Origin: Mangifera indica
Taxonomy: Eukaryota; Streptophyta; Magnoliopsida; Sapindales; Anacardiaceae
DNA: 64,000 nt
NCBI RefSeq assembly: GCF_011075055.1
Contig: NW_025401159.1
Location: 95,216 to 159,215, forward strand
Direction of reading: 5' to 3'
In this document: piece after piece, positions 48,977-61,887 of the stretch
Numbering within the stretch: the first letter of the stretch is position 1
How the letters are laid out: every line of letters begins with the position of its first letter
Made by a program: the position numbers and the translations under genes
Notes under the pieces: model-generated
Told to the model about the DNA's origin: nothing
Databases searched by the model: none
What the model saw: the letters and a program-made list of their open reading frames with translations, nothing else

Positions 48977-49886
48977 ATGGCGAGAACCAAACACGCGGCT
49001 GCTAAGAGCAGAAATCGAAGACAATCTGGTCAGATATCTTCCTCTAAATCACTCATTCCTTAGTATACAAAGATAATTTACATTGATAATCATATATATT
49101 AGGGAATTGATTTTCATTCTTTTAGTAAACCCTAACTTTATCATTCTAATATTATAGGTGCTAAAGTGACTTCACCGGCTTCTGCTTCACCCTCTACCCC
49201 TTCGGTAATATTCTCTCTCGTTGTATTCGTTTGTTCTGTTTGGTTGCCGATTAAATGTTGGAAATGAAATTTAATGATATTTTTCAAACCTCATATTGTT
49301 GGCTTTTCCTCCTTTTGGCTTCCCTCTTTCTCTTTTCTTTAATTGTAAACTTCAATTTAGTAAGCTGAAAGGTCATGCCTAACTTTGTTGCCCTAGGAAA
49401 CCAGATTTTTTTTCTTTACTCCAATTATGTTCTAATTGCTTTTCCTACTGTTCTCTGCTGCATAGTATAAAATTTTCTGTTTTCTTTTCAGCTTTGTAGT
49501 TTGATCCTTTTGTGTTGATTTGGATACTGAGAAAATGAAGGAAAAGTTATTTCCATAAAAGTAAAATTACCCAACTAATTAACTTAAAGTTATAGGATGT
49601 GGATTATATAGAAGTACATTGTAATTATAGACCTTTAATGTTTTTTTTTCCTTTCTGGTTTTTTCTTTGCAATAATATATTACGTGATGGAATCTCCTGT
49701 AATACATTGTTGCCATTTGTATTTTGTTTTTGTTTTTGGTTAGAAAATGAAGTCATCAGGTGCAAGCACAAGCAGAAGGAAAACAGATGCTCCACAAAGT
49801 GAGTGTCTCCCAATTAAACTAATTTCCATACATCGTGAACTGAATTCGTGTCTATGATGATAATGACGTGAAGTTTCTTTTGATAA

Positions 49887-49928
<42 letters not shown>

Positions 49929-52388
49929 GTCAAGCTACAACAAGGAAGGCTCATCGCTACAGGCCAGGAGCAAAGGCTCTCCGTGAGATTAGGATGTTTC
50001 AGAAGTCTACAAAACTTCTTATTCCAGCGGCTAGCTTCATAAGAGAAGTGAGCTCTCTCTCTCTCTGTATGAATATATCTATGTTTGTCTCTCTTTTCTC
50101 AGAATTGGTTTAGAGTGTATCACTGATGTGGTGCTCAATGAATTTGTTGCTGGATTCTGCGGCATATGTGAAAAGTTTCAATTATTAGTCCAGTGATTCA
50201 TTGAAATTGGATGTCTTCTCTGGCTCAAATCACACATTTGAAATTCAAATGTTCCCTGTTGGAAGGTTGTGCTAATTTGACTTCTAATATAATATTAGTT
50301 TGAAACAGTGACTGTAGTTTGATGGATGTGCAACTAATGTCCTCATTAGAAGGATTCATAATTGGCTTCTGTATAAGTTTTATAATCATCTGAAAATGTT
50401 TGTAAGGCTTTATCTTTTAACATTCACCTTGAAGTTCTGTACCTTGTTTTCTCTGTTATCACACTGATTTACCGGTTCTCATAAAACTTAATAAAACCAT
50501 TAACTTGTTTATCATTTATTTATCTGATGAGGTTTAGGATATTGTAGAAGTGCAATTTAAGTTTCCAATGGTTCTGATTTCTTTCCTGGCACTTAATCCA
50601 TAATTGTTTCCTGAAGTTAGTTCTCCATCCCCCTTATTTCTACACATTCACATTATATTTTTCTCAACCTTATGACCTACAGTCTAATCCTAATCAACTT
50701 TCATATCACAAGGATAGCATCTTTCTTTTCTTGTTTGAAAATTTTGTGTGGTGTTTACATTCATATAGAAATGCACTTTTGAATAGGAGAATGTCAGGTT
50801 GCTATTCTTAGAGGATTTGCATTGGATTGTTTATTCAAGGAAAAAGATTTGTTTCACTGATGGAATAAATGAACTTTTTTTTTCTAACTCTTTTTAACCA
50901 CTGAAATCATTTTTTCATTACTGCATAACTTTCTCGATTAGGACAAAGCAGTAAAGTAAGTTGGCATTGATGAAGGGACATTTCTAATTTTAACCATCAT
51001 CATCTCCTGTAGAGTAGTACCTTTGACCTAATTACCCTGTCTGTGCACACTGATTTAGAAAATTCACACATAAGCAACTTTTGAATTACACATTTTGAAA
51101 GCTGTTTATCTCAATGTTCCTCTGTTTTAGGTATTGATTATTTACTGATATATTGATGCTCCTCTGTTGAGGTTTGAATCAAATCATGCTAACAATTCTT
51201 GTCATTTGTGCTAGGTAAGAGCTATCACTTACCGTATTGCCCCCCCAGATGTCAATCGTTGGACACCTGAAGCTTTAATTGCAATTCAGGAGGTACTATG
51301 ATAAAGTAAAAAGAAAAAATTAAGTTTGCTCAGTTGTAAAATTTTTGCAATCACTGATAGTTCATAATATCAGTTTCCACATTTTAATTTTTGTTGAAGT
51401 AATGGATAATTCAATTGCTGTGTCTGTTACAATTGTTTTTAGTGTGCTCAGCTATAAATAATTGTTTCTACATTCGTAGGCAGCAGAAGATTTTCTGGTT
51501 CATTTGTTTGAAGATGCAATGCTCTGTGCATTCCATGCAAAGCGTGTTACACTGAGTAAGTTAGTTGACATTTGTTCTCCTAATAACTCTTTAAACCATC
51601 GTTTATTTTTAATCTTTTCTATTGATTGTCATGAATGAATGCCCAAGTAATATACATGTTTGGCCATTAAGATGAAAATAGTTTTTATCTTCTATATATT
51701 CTGTGTATGACTTCATTTTCTCCAGGGGTTCTCAGTGGATCAAAAAGGGCATTAATGATATTCATGTCTGTCAAATCATATGTTATGTATATATTTTTGC
51801 ATAGAATTGATTGTCTGGCTGCTTAAATTTGTGATACTGACTGGCCAACTTGATGTACCCTACTGCATCTCTTTGAACAGGGATAACGGCTACTTATTTC
51901 TTAAATTCTGCCCTAAAATTGGCCCTGCCTCTGGGGATTTATAGCCTGATACATATTTTTATTAATCTAATAGACTAATGCAGACTTGCCCTATTCAGTT
52001 CAAGATTGAAAAGGCCTAAAACAATCATTGTAAAACAATTAAGTATAGGATATTAGTTAGATGGCAATTCTAGGCTGTTGCTTCTCTGAGTAGAACAAGT
52101 TCTAAATCTTCTTAGGCATGAATTATCAAATAATGCTTAATGATCCATTGATGATTTTCTACATGGACAAATTGTGCTGACCAATCATTTAGTTATATAG
52201 TGTATGCATCAATTATGTCATTCGTTTGGAATGTCTCAAATGTTTTGTCTATTTCAAAGTTTTTCATGATTGCTTAAGAGGCTCCAGGAATATATCAATA
52301 ACAAAGTAGTTTGCTTGCTTTTCTGTGTCTAGTGAAAAAGGATTTTGAATTGGCCCGCCGGCTTGGGGGTAAGGGGCAACCTTGGTGA
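48977..52388 (+). CDS. CENH3: Centromeric histone H3 variant (CENH3 / HTR12)
   Basis: Replaces H3 in centromeric nucleosomes and defines the kinetochore site. Exons 48977-49028, 49158-49204, 49744-49798, 49929-50047, 51215-51292, 51480-51555, 52333-52388; 160 aa. It starts MARTKH like H3, but the tail is short, Ser/Thr/Pro-rich and unalignable with canonical H3. From [12 protein letters not shown] on, the fold is conserved: alphaN ([23 protein letters not shown]), alpha1, a CENH3-type lengthened loop 1 ([13 protein letters not shown]), alpha2 ([24 protein letters not shown]) and the terminus [11 protein letters not shown]. The centromere-targeting region is therefore intact. Introns 4 (1.17 kb) and 6 (0.78 kb) are long with nothing recognised inside. 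Intron 3 ends in a TA repeat right before its acceptor. From memory the Arabidopsis neighbours (AT1G01350-01380) agree. Confidence 0.96.
49893..49926. repeat. (TA)n microsatellite at the CENH3 intron 3 acceptor
   Basis: Alternating TA fills the position of the polypyrimidine tract and ends 2 bp before the acceptor AG (49927-49928). Confidence 0.8.
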
Positions 52389-55300
52389 AATAATGCACCA
52401 TTTACCGGCACCATCATCACTGATTTGTACTGTCGAGGAAAATGGAGTTTGTAGCTATTCTTTGACAGCAGTAAGCATCTAACTGAATTTGGAGATTACA
52501 AAGTAGGAACTAGGAAACAATATTTAACCTCATTGTACCATAAGTGTTGTAGCTCCAAGGAGTACACATCTAGCTTGAAGAAGTTTGCTATCTGTTAATT
52601 AATCTACTGGTGAAGCTGAATCCCCAATCAGAAGCTCTGGTAGCAGTCATTCATGTGGGTTGATATGGCCTGGCAGTCTCTGATTTATGCTATCAACAAA
52701 TCTTACAGGTGGGGTTGGACTTAGGGTTATATCTGTAAATTCATAGCTTTGGATAAAAAAGTACGGGATGAAGTCTGCCAGAGATCAGCAAGATGCTCAT
52801 CCTGCTATTATCTAAACTTGTAGCTAAGCATAACTGTAAACGAAGCAGTGTTTCTAATTTGATGATTTGGAGCATATGGCATCTTCCCAGAAACAATTCC
52901 AGTACACAGTTTTAACGTTTTGGCTCAAAACTTCACTGCATCTTGTTCATGACAAAGATTGTCAATTAACACACACTTGTAAATATCATTTACAGAGACT
53001 CTATTGAGAGTCAAAATTCGAGCAACAAACAGCTACCGCACTTTGGATAATCATATTCTATGAACAAATCATGGACCAACAGCTAGAAGTAAAAACTACC
53101 AATAGCAAGACGTCAGAAATATAATTAGGGGAGAAATTCAAACAATTTTTTTTTTAAAGTGTTTGGTGGAACCACAAACTAGTATCAGTACTGCATGGTC
53201 CCAGAGAAATCAGAGATTTTCTGTATCCCAATTCAAACTGGGCTACACGGGCATCTGCAAATTTCTCATTCATCTTCTCTCTTAAATATTGTTCTTTCAA
53301 ATGCTAAAGAAACCATGTCCAATGTGTTCTAGGTTCAGGAATCAAACTGAGCTCCTTTCTTCAGCTTCCTGAAAACTGAACAACAAACGTCACTGTCATT
53401 ATTAGACTTGACTCTGCAAACAGATTCTCGAAATCCATCCACAGTTTTTCTACCTTTCCCTCTTGCTTTTCACCATAACACACACATGAACCCTGAAAAT
53501 ATGCTTGTGATTTGCAAGCTTTCACTAATTGATCAATATTTCCTTTTCTAGTATTGAAAGGAACAAATATCTTTGTTTTTCTTCTTGGTTATAATTGTGA
53601 CACTAAATCTACTGAGCAGAAGAAGACAGAGGATGTCAGTTCAGCCAGGTTGGAATTTGAATAGAGTGCCATGAGACAGTAGAAAATATGTGAAGTGCAA
53701 TCTTCAACCTCATGTTTATATATTTTTTAACATAAATATATCTTTGTTAAAGCTGTGTAATTGTATTGGAAATTGGAGTGTTTGAGCCAACTAAATAGGT
53801 TGTTGTTGCTTCATCTAAAACACACACAATGTTTGTCTTCAACAAACAGAATATTTTTCTGTTCTTTTTAATAGGCTCCAGGGCCAGTGTAAGATTTCTT
53901 ACCAAACATTCATCCATCCTTTGAAAAATTAAAACATATTATCCATTGGAGCACTTGGCTGCACAGAGGAGAATTGTTATGGGTTCATTTAAATCTTTAA
54001 AAAAACAATTGAGATGAGATGAGATGAGAGCAAAAATGGGAACCATTTTTCAATAAAGTTATTCCAGCTCAAAATGGAAACAGTCAGTACCTGTCCAGTT
54101 GCTTGCTCCTGTGAGAATAAGATTTTGTATGGCAGTTGATTATCTTTCCTCCCCAAAAAGGAAAAAGTATATTTTTCAAAAAGGCAAGGATTGAACTGAA
54201 ACCATTTATCTTCTTGGCTTGCCACCACTATCTCCAATAATTGTTTTTTTTAAATTTTTCTCCTATTCCATTTTGTTTCAGAAAATAAAAACTGTAAACT
54301 AAAATCCCACATAGAAGAACTTTTTAAATACCCAAATGAGTTTGGCCATTCTAACTTTCTTCTACTCTTTTCTGTAAATACACACACACCAACCTTCTCT
54401 GTTTTCTATTCTTCACTTCATTTACAATTAAGGAGGAGGTCGTACATTTGAATCTAATGAAAGCTCTGGTGTTAAGTTAAATTCAAGTCAAGGACAGGAT
54501 AGAAGCAGTAGAAATCACTGTCATGAAAATTCAAATCAAACTGTAATGAGGATCTTGACTAAGATTAACTCGGAATTTGATGAAAATTACAGTGAGTTAA
54601 AAGTTTTATAGAAAGTGTAAAAATTGACATGAAAGGGAAGTATAGTGAGCCTAAAGCAAACGACTTCGTTGGAATACAAAACAAAAATGCAGTATAAAAG
54701 ATAGTGACAAGTGCTGTCTTGTTTTAAACATGTTGGCTGGGGAAAAGCGAACCATTTAGACTGGTATGGTAGTAGGTAGGCACCGTGCTGAATATTGTTG
54801 TTGCAGATGACTGAAGACCAATAAGCTTAAGTTTTAAAATAAAAAATAAATCTTTATCTGCTTTGGCTTGGATAAGCTTTCAGGGTCCCAATCCTTTCAT
54901 ATTTGGAGCCAACAATATGCGTGCCATCGATAGTACATTTTAGTGGGTTTTTTCTCTCAGTATTCTCTCCTCAGCTTCCTTCTTCAACCTCATGTCCTTT
55001 TCAATTTTCCATAGCATATTTTTTCTTTTCTACTTTCGTAATTGCCTCAGTTTTACTTATCTCCTGTCTAGTCATTCAACTCCTCCTTTCTCTGCCTACA
55101 ATCATTTTAATTGTAAAGCAAGCCGCATTCCAATCCAATTTAATATTAAAATAATACTGTCGTACACAATGGATTAAATATTATTCTTAGCTTCATGACA
55201 TGAGTCAACATTAATTAAAAATGAGTAATAATTAAATAATGTCTTATCATGTGACATCACGTAGTCTAGGAATTAATGTCTTATCATGTGATATTACATA

Positions 55301-56082
55301 GTCTAATTATAATTAAATAATGAGTAATAATTCAAAATATATATACAATTAATGGTGCATGTAATTTTATTATTCAATCATCTGAAAATTTTGGAATAGG
55401 GATTGTGATGGGGTCAAAACATGTTAAAACCTTAATCTTTATTTTCATTTTTATAATAGAAATTTTTCCCCATTTTCTTCCTATCTTCTCTTTATTTCCA
55501 TTCAAAAAACAATATAATTATATATATATATATAAAATAATTTAAAATATATATAAAAAAACAAATTTCTCCCTCTATTCATGTTCATGATTGTAGGGAT
55601 TCTAGTTCTAGTACTATCATCTTTTATCTCCATTTTTATCAAAAAGTTTTCTCTTTATCTAGAAAAAATGGAGCGAAAATTTAATTTGACTGATGAATTG
55701 TCATCTCCAGTTTAAAAAAAAAAAAGAAAAATTAAATGACTCAAAAGTGATCTATCGCCGAATGAAAAGCATTTAAAACCGAAAACCGGGACAACGACAA
55801 GTCAACGAATTTTAATTTGTATGTTTGGTAGGACCTGTCGTTCTTGCTTGCTTTGTTCTGAAGGGTTTCAATTGAAGCTACTCTCTCTGCTCATTTAAAA
55901 ACACTGCACATTGAAATGTAGAATAACCACTTTTGTAATTCTGGATTTCCCTTTTAAGGAAACTAAACTATTAATTGTCAATTCTTGACCCTTTAAACAC
56001 TCACAAATTCTACTTGGGTTTCTCTCCTTCTCTTCTCTCCTACCTCTTTTAATTCCCCTTTTCGGGAAACTCCTTAACAACC
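52389..56082. other. Spacer between CENH3 and the R3-MYB gene
   Basis: 3.7 kb with CENH3 3' sequence at the left and the R3-MYB promoter at the right. ORFs are 60-85 codons and match no family (53989-54237 on - and 54903-55154 on + are the longest). A non-coding transcript cannot be excluded from composition alone. Confidence 0.45.
55237..55305. repeat. Short tandem repeat, two 32-bp units
   Basis: Units 55237-55268 and 55274-55305 share TAATGTCTTATCATGTGA and end in TAGTCTA. Three internal base differences. Confidence 0.75.
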
Positions 56083-57215
56083 ATGGATAAGCGTCGCCGG
56101 AAGCAACCCAAAACTAGTACTACTAGTTGCTCTGAAGGTCAGCTCTTGCTTCTTCTTCTTCTCAGCTGTTGGATTGGATTTTAACTCTTTCTTCTTCTTC
56201 TTCTTCTTTTGGTTGTGATTCTTTATTATTATTAGCATTATTGATATTATTTGGCAGAGGTGAGCAGTATTGAATGGGAATTCATAAACATGTCTGAGCA
56301 AGAAGAAGATCTCATTTATAGAATGTATAAACTCGTTGGAGAAAGGTAACAGCTATTACTTCCTTACGCTTTTCATTGTTGCACGTTCATGAATTGTTTT
56401 TTTCTGGGTTATTTAATTTTCTTCAGAGTGAAGCTGTGTACTGTGTTTTTGCTATCCAACATTTATTTCAGCTTCTACTTGTACGGCCTTCTAAAATTTA
56501 AGTTTTTCGAATGACTATATTATCCTCATTGAATTCAGGTAGTTATCAAGATTTTAGAGACAATAATTCCTCTGTGGCTTCACTGTTATTGTTTCAGACT
56601 TGAGCACCACCCCTTATTACTCTGGTCAAAGAAAGTTCTTTTTTCAAAAATCTGTTTGCCATCTCTCAATTTCAGAATCTAAACGATCTTTCCTTTGTCT
56701 GCACCAAATTGTGCTCGAATGGTTGGCCATTTTTGAAATCCATTGGTGATGGTACAAAGTAAGGTTTTGAGGCTGAGGCTAGAATTCTAGGTTGAGGCCA
56801 TATCATGTTTTGGATGTTATCTTTTCTATTGCTTAAATGTAGGGCTGAGGCAACTTTCACTACATACTGTGAAATGATTTACACAGTAATCAAATATTGA
56901 TATACACTCCCTTCCTGCTAATGTGATGAATTTCATTCTTTACTTGTTCTAATAAGTAGCAGAATCCACTATTTTGACTTCATTTATAGTGTATAAAAAA
57001 GTTAAATCTTTTATGATACGTCTATTCTTGATGAATGTCCAAGTTACTTAATTTCCTTTATCTCATTGCTGATAGAACATAAAATTTTTAGGTGGGCACT
57101 GATAGCTGGACGGATTCCAGGCCGAAAAGCAGAGGAAATAGAGAGGTTTTGGATTATGAGACACGGAGAAGTGTTTGCCAGTAGACGAAGAGAGCTTAAG
57201 AGATGTAATTCCTAA
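56083..57215 (+). CDS. R3-type single-repeat MYB, CPC/TRY/ETC family
   Basis: Small mobile repressor of trichome fate and promoter of root-hair fate; it competes with R2R3-MYBs for bHLH partners (GL3/EGL3). Exons 56083-56137, 56258-56345, 57092-57215; 88 aa, the typical size. The single R3 repeat spans about residues 28-70 ([41 protein letters not shown] in part). The bHLH-binding signature (D/E)L-x2-(R/K)-x3-L-x6-L-x3-R is complete within [19 protein letters not shown] and the following AGR. W residues are at the expected core positions and there is no activation domain. All three exons join in phase. The Arabidopsis counterparts are AT1G01380 (ETC1), AT4G01060 (ETC3) or AT2G46410 (CPC); synteny does not separate them. 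Confidence 0.94.
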
Positions 57216-60200
57216 TCATATTAGTTTGGCTAATTGCAGATTGTTAGGGAATTTCATTTTCTTTGTTCTTTTTCAAGACTTCCTTTTTGTACAAGCCGGT
57301 GATGGTGAGATGAAATTAGTTGCAAGTATTGTCATTAAACTACCTTGTTGAAGTGCTGAGGATTTTAATTCTCTGTTTTCCAGTTGCACTTGCAAACTAC
57401 GAGGACAAGAAAGGATGCACATTCATATAAAATTGATAAATAATATATAAATAAATAATTATAATAGTCCTGGCGATGGAGTTACTTTGTATTTGATAAT
57501 ATTTTTTTAACAAATTAACTGGTCCTCTTGAACTTTTTATTCTTTCTTTTGGGAGGGGTGATTGGTCTCTGACTCTATCACCTCAGCGCACGAGTCGAAT
57601 GTCGAATCTTGGGCCACATCATTATTCCATGTAGCTGTTTCCTCGTCATTGCGCCCCACTGCACGCACGCCCTAGTTTTAGTTCCATTGAAGACTTCAAA
57701 ATTCTGAACTGGGAGGAAGGGTAGAATTCTTAAAAACTGTCTCTGTATATATATATGTATATGTATGTGTCATCATCTAGCAGAAAATGAAGGAAATATG
57801 GTTGAAGTTTGTTTGAAATGATAGATGGGGGTATGATTTTACTTAAAGGTTTTATGTCAATCAATTTCAATCCGAAATAGTTGCTGGGCGTTGCCATTTT
57901 AAAAATTTGTTGGTCTGGCAGTTGAGATATCTTGTCAGTATTTTTGTAGGGGCGTGATTAATATTTTTCCCACCTAAGGTTTGGCGTCAAAACACTTTTT
58001 CCAGCCATCACATTTTTAACGTTAAAGTGCAGAGAGTTAAATTACCATACTCCTTTTTTACTTTCCCCCTCTTTTTCCTGGTGCTATCTTAGCTCACCAT
58101 TGGGAATGCTTGACCGGCCCTCACCGCTGGAATTGAGACAGACAATGAGGCAAAAATCAACATATGCACCCTTTGAAGAAGCCACTTATTGTCGGGGGAT
58201 CAATTTGATCAAGCCCTCAAGTTTATGCCTTCATGACATTGTCACCTCCGTGGTTAAGATTTCCAAACTTAAAGGGTATGAATTAAATTATAGGTTTTTT
58301 TCAAATTTATTGATAGTAAAATTATTATTTTACCTTTTTAATGTAATTTTTTTTTTATATATATAATCAGGTTTGGCTGGGTGCATGTAAATCATAATAG
58401 CATTGGTTGTTCTCTAGTCTTTTCGGTCTAGTTGACACTCCCAGGTTAGGACCAACTTCTTTCAAATTAAAACTTAACTGGTTATTTGGAACGTCTGGTC
58501 TCTCTTTCCTTTACAAGCCTTGAAAAGTTGTCGTAAATCACAAAGAGTCTTCCCAAAATAAGAACCTGCTGGGTATAGTGTACATTGAAGACTCAACTCA
58601 ACCGAGTAGCCCAAAGTGAAAACTTCCGATAAAGTGAAACGTTAACATGCTGAAACATTATCAACTTTGAAGTTGGGCCTTATGATTCAGCTAGCAAATT
58701 TGGAATGAGAAAGTAGGTTGAATATGCCTACATGGTTTTGTTGCACTTCAACAATCCGCCAGTCCACTGGTCATATACGTTTATGTAGGAGTATTTTCAT
58801 GTAAATGTAAAGTGTTGGCCTTTAACACTAAAAAATTGCTAGTCATGTTTAGGTTAAGTTAATTGTGGATTTGTTGTCAATCTAATTAATTTTCTATTAT
58901 ATATATTATGTCATATCAGACGTTTAACGTCTTGAATTGCCTGGTTTCTTGATTAGCAACTTCCTAAAGCTTTTATTCGATTGATTAGTATTTCCTTTCA
59001 TAATAATTGGGATTAACTGGGCATGCCTAATCCAGGATATAGGGGCCTACTTATTACAATAATGAGTTACAAGCCCGGCTCATTAAGGAAATAGATCGAA
59101 GTAAACACAATCACATTACAGGGGCCCATGATCTGCAAGATACGGGTCTTATTGTGAAGCTGAATACCACGCACCATAAAATTAATGAGTTGTGTTGAGA
59201 CCGAGTTTAGGGGTGGATTCTGGGTTTGATTCGATTCGATTCGATTCGGAGCACAATATCACAGAAGGGCAGTCCAGGGAGTAGAGGGTTATCTTTGTTG
59301 AGATAAACAGTATTTTTCATGTTATATACAATATCACTAAATAAATAAACTTATAGATCATGAAATGAGATGATAAGCAAAAACTTTATTTTAAAATTGA
59401 CTTATTTGAATTGAACTATAAATTTAATCCAGACTAATTCATGTTAAATTCACCCGTAACTTAGTGTGGGGTTTGTCATATTGATTGATTGTAGAGGTTT
59501 ACTTGTTGAGTAGTATAATGAAGAATCAAACTGATCAAAATAGAAATATGACTGGAGGGGTATAGAGGAACCGGACTCTACGTTGTTTTATTAGCGTCAC
59601 AGGTCAAGGTCAACAAATGTGAACGAGAACAAGCATCCCTTTTGATTTTTGAGGCAGCTGCAAGAAGTAGAATCCGTTTTTAAAACTGATTGGTGGATGG
59701 ATGAGAGGATTTGACAATTCAAATATATAAAATAAAATAGAATCCAACAAGTTGAATTCCTGATGGGGTGGGTCTTAAACTTAAGGCCTGCAATGTTGGA
59801 ATGAAATGGGAAATTCTTTAGCTGCATTTAGACGTGTTCCACTTAATTGCCTTCCTTTAAACAAACATACAAGACTATGTATGGTTCATTTCTATTCTTT
59901 CATCTGTTAAACACGGTTTCTGCACAGACAAAAACCTGGGGCCATTTATTCTCAATTTCTGCACCATAAGTTGGCAATTTCTTGGAAGCACTGCCTGTCC
60001 CATGTATTGGTTCAGCTCTCTCTCAAGTCGACACCCACGTTTGAAAATTGCCATTTTGTCTATATTGCAACTTTCTTATCAATCTATTATTATTACTGTG
60101 CTTGTTGTTGTACATGATTAACACCAAATCAACACATAATTTTTAATCAAATCTGATTTGATTTTACAATTGAATTAAATTATATATACCTTTTACTTCC

Positions 60201-61887
60201 CAATAAATTGAATACTGTCAAACAAGGACATATTCTAACTCATATAATATAAATTATTCAACCTTAAAAGGCAAAAAAAAAAAAAAGTTGTTTAGATTAA
60301 AGAATTACAATTATGGATAAAGAACTCGCTTGATACACCTAATCATTTTATAATTGAGGGGTTAATCAAAATTCGCATAAAAATAATAAACAAAATTTTG
60401 AATGTTATTATTATTAAATAAAGAAATTTGGGTATACCACAAAAGTAATATTATGTATATCTATTTTAATTTTATATAATATATTATATCACTTGATTGA
60501 ATTTTATTTTATTTTTAATTAAAAATTATTTAATCACGTAATAATATATATTAAATATGTATTTATTTATTTTAGATACATATAATATATATATATAAAA
60601 ATGACAAATGATATATAAAAATGGACAGTTCACCCATAAAATTTAGAGTATTTTATACGTTTTTATTATTAATTAATTTATAAAAAGATATTTATTATGT
60701 TTTTTAAGGAAAAAAAAATAAAAGAATTAGTTTATAAAAGATACTCTTTAGATACTTTTATTTGGAAAAGTATAGACAGACGTGTGTTGTGGCTCACACG
60801 GGCGACGAATCAACATCGACGTTCACGATGGGTTACATTTGACGCATTCAATCTTCTTCACATCATCTTGTATCTATTAAGTGATTACGCGGAAGAAGCT
60901 TTGAAGATTCTTGCTGACGCATCACTCACTTTCTTCTCTTTTTCTCTATTTTCATTGATATTACTATTAGTACTACCCTTCAATCTGAAGTGTTCAATGA
61001 GTTCAAATTATGGTGGATTATGGACCCCAATCTGAAAATGGGTTGATTTGAATTTCATTTCAATGGATTAAAAAGTGACTTCAATTCAAGTTTGTTCAAT
61101 TATTTTTAAAAGAGAAGATTGAGTTTGATTTGAGAGAAAAAACCCAATACTTGTATCTTGCTTGAGTTTATGAATTAGTATTAAAATAATATATTTTTAT
61201 TAATTAAAAATAAATTTAAAATAAAATCATTTTAAATAATAATTAAAATAAAATTATTTTAAAAATATTTAAATATTATAATTTTTTAATAATTATATAA
61301 ATCAATTTCAAATTTAATTAAATTTAAAATCAATCCAAACTAAACAGTTTGCTTACGAACTGGATAAAAACGTCTTTTTAACTTAAACTTAACTAGTTTC
61401 AATCAAAAAAAAATTTTAGCTCAAACTCTATTCGAACTCTGTATAAACAAAATTGAGTTATATTCCTGTAGTTGAATCAACTTTGAGACCAAGTAATCCT
61501 TGTTGTCCTCATCTCCTACTCTCCATGATACAGGAATATCAGAAATTTTTTTCTTTAGATAAAGCGTAATAATAATAATTGCAACTCCCTTTCTCTCTCC
61601 CCCCATAGTCAAGGGTCCTCTTTTTCCACATAATTTCTTGCTTATATCCTCTACTCTTCTCCACACCTTCGTCACTACGAAAAGTTGCGTCTCTTTTACA
61701 TTCACATTTGCTTTACTAACAAACTCTCTTTCTTGTCGTTAAATTTGTCTCTCCCTCACTCTTTGATCATTACCAAGACTGGTGTCTCGTATTGGTTTCA
61801 CTTCTTCTCTCACATTTTGCTCCCATAAACTTCACCCCGTTTCATTTCATCTCTGCCTCTGTATACTGCTTCTGCTGAGTTTTCTGT
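57216..61887. other. Spacer between the R3-MYB and WRKY genes
   Basis: 4.7 kb with the R3-MYB 3' flank at the left and the WRKY promoter at the right. A short ATTCG-type pentanucleotide repeat sits near 59228-59250. Around 60990-61440 repeated GAATT/TTCAA-rich segments suggest old TE debris. No gene recognised; ORFs at 58100-58366 and 60697-61035 lack family similarity. Confidence 0.45.

Noticed and set aside
57590..57620. tRNA-like T-loop string (GAGTCGAATGTCGAATC)
   Set aside because: No matching acceptor, D or anticodon stems can be formed around it.
60697..61035. 112-codon ORF upstream of the WRKY gene
   Set aside because: Composition is biased and no domain is visible; it lies in the WRKY upstream region and is more likely chance.
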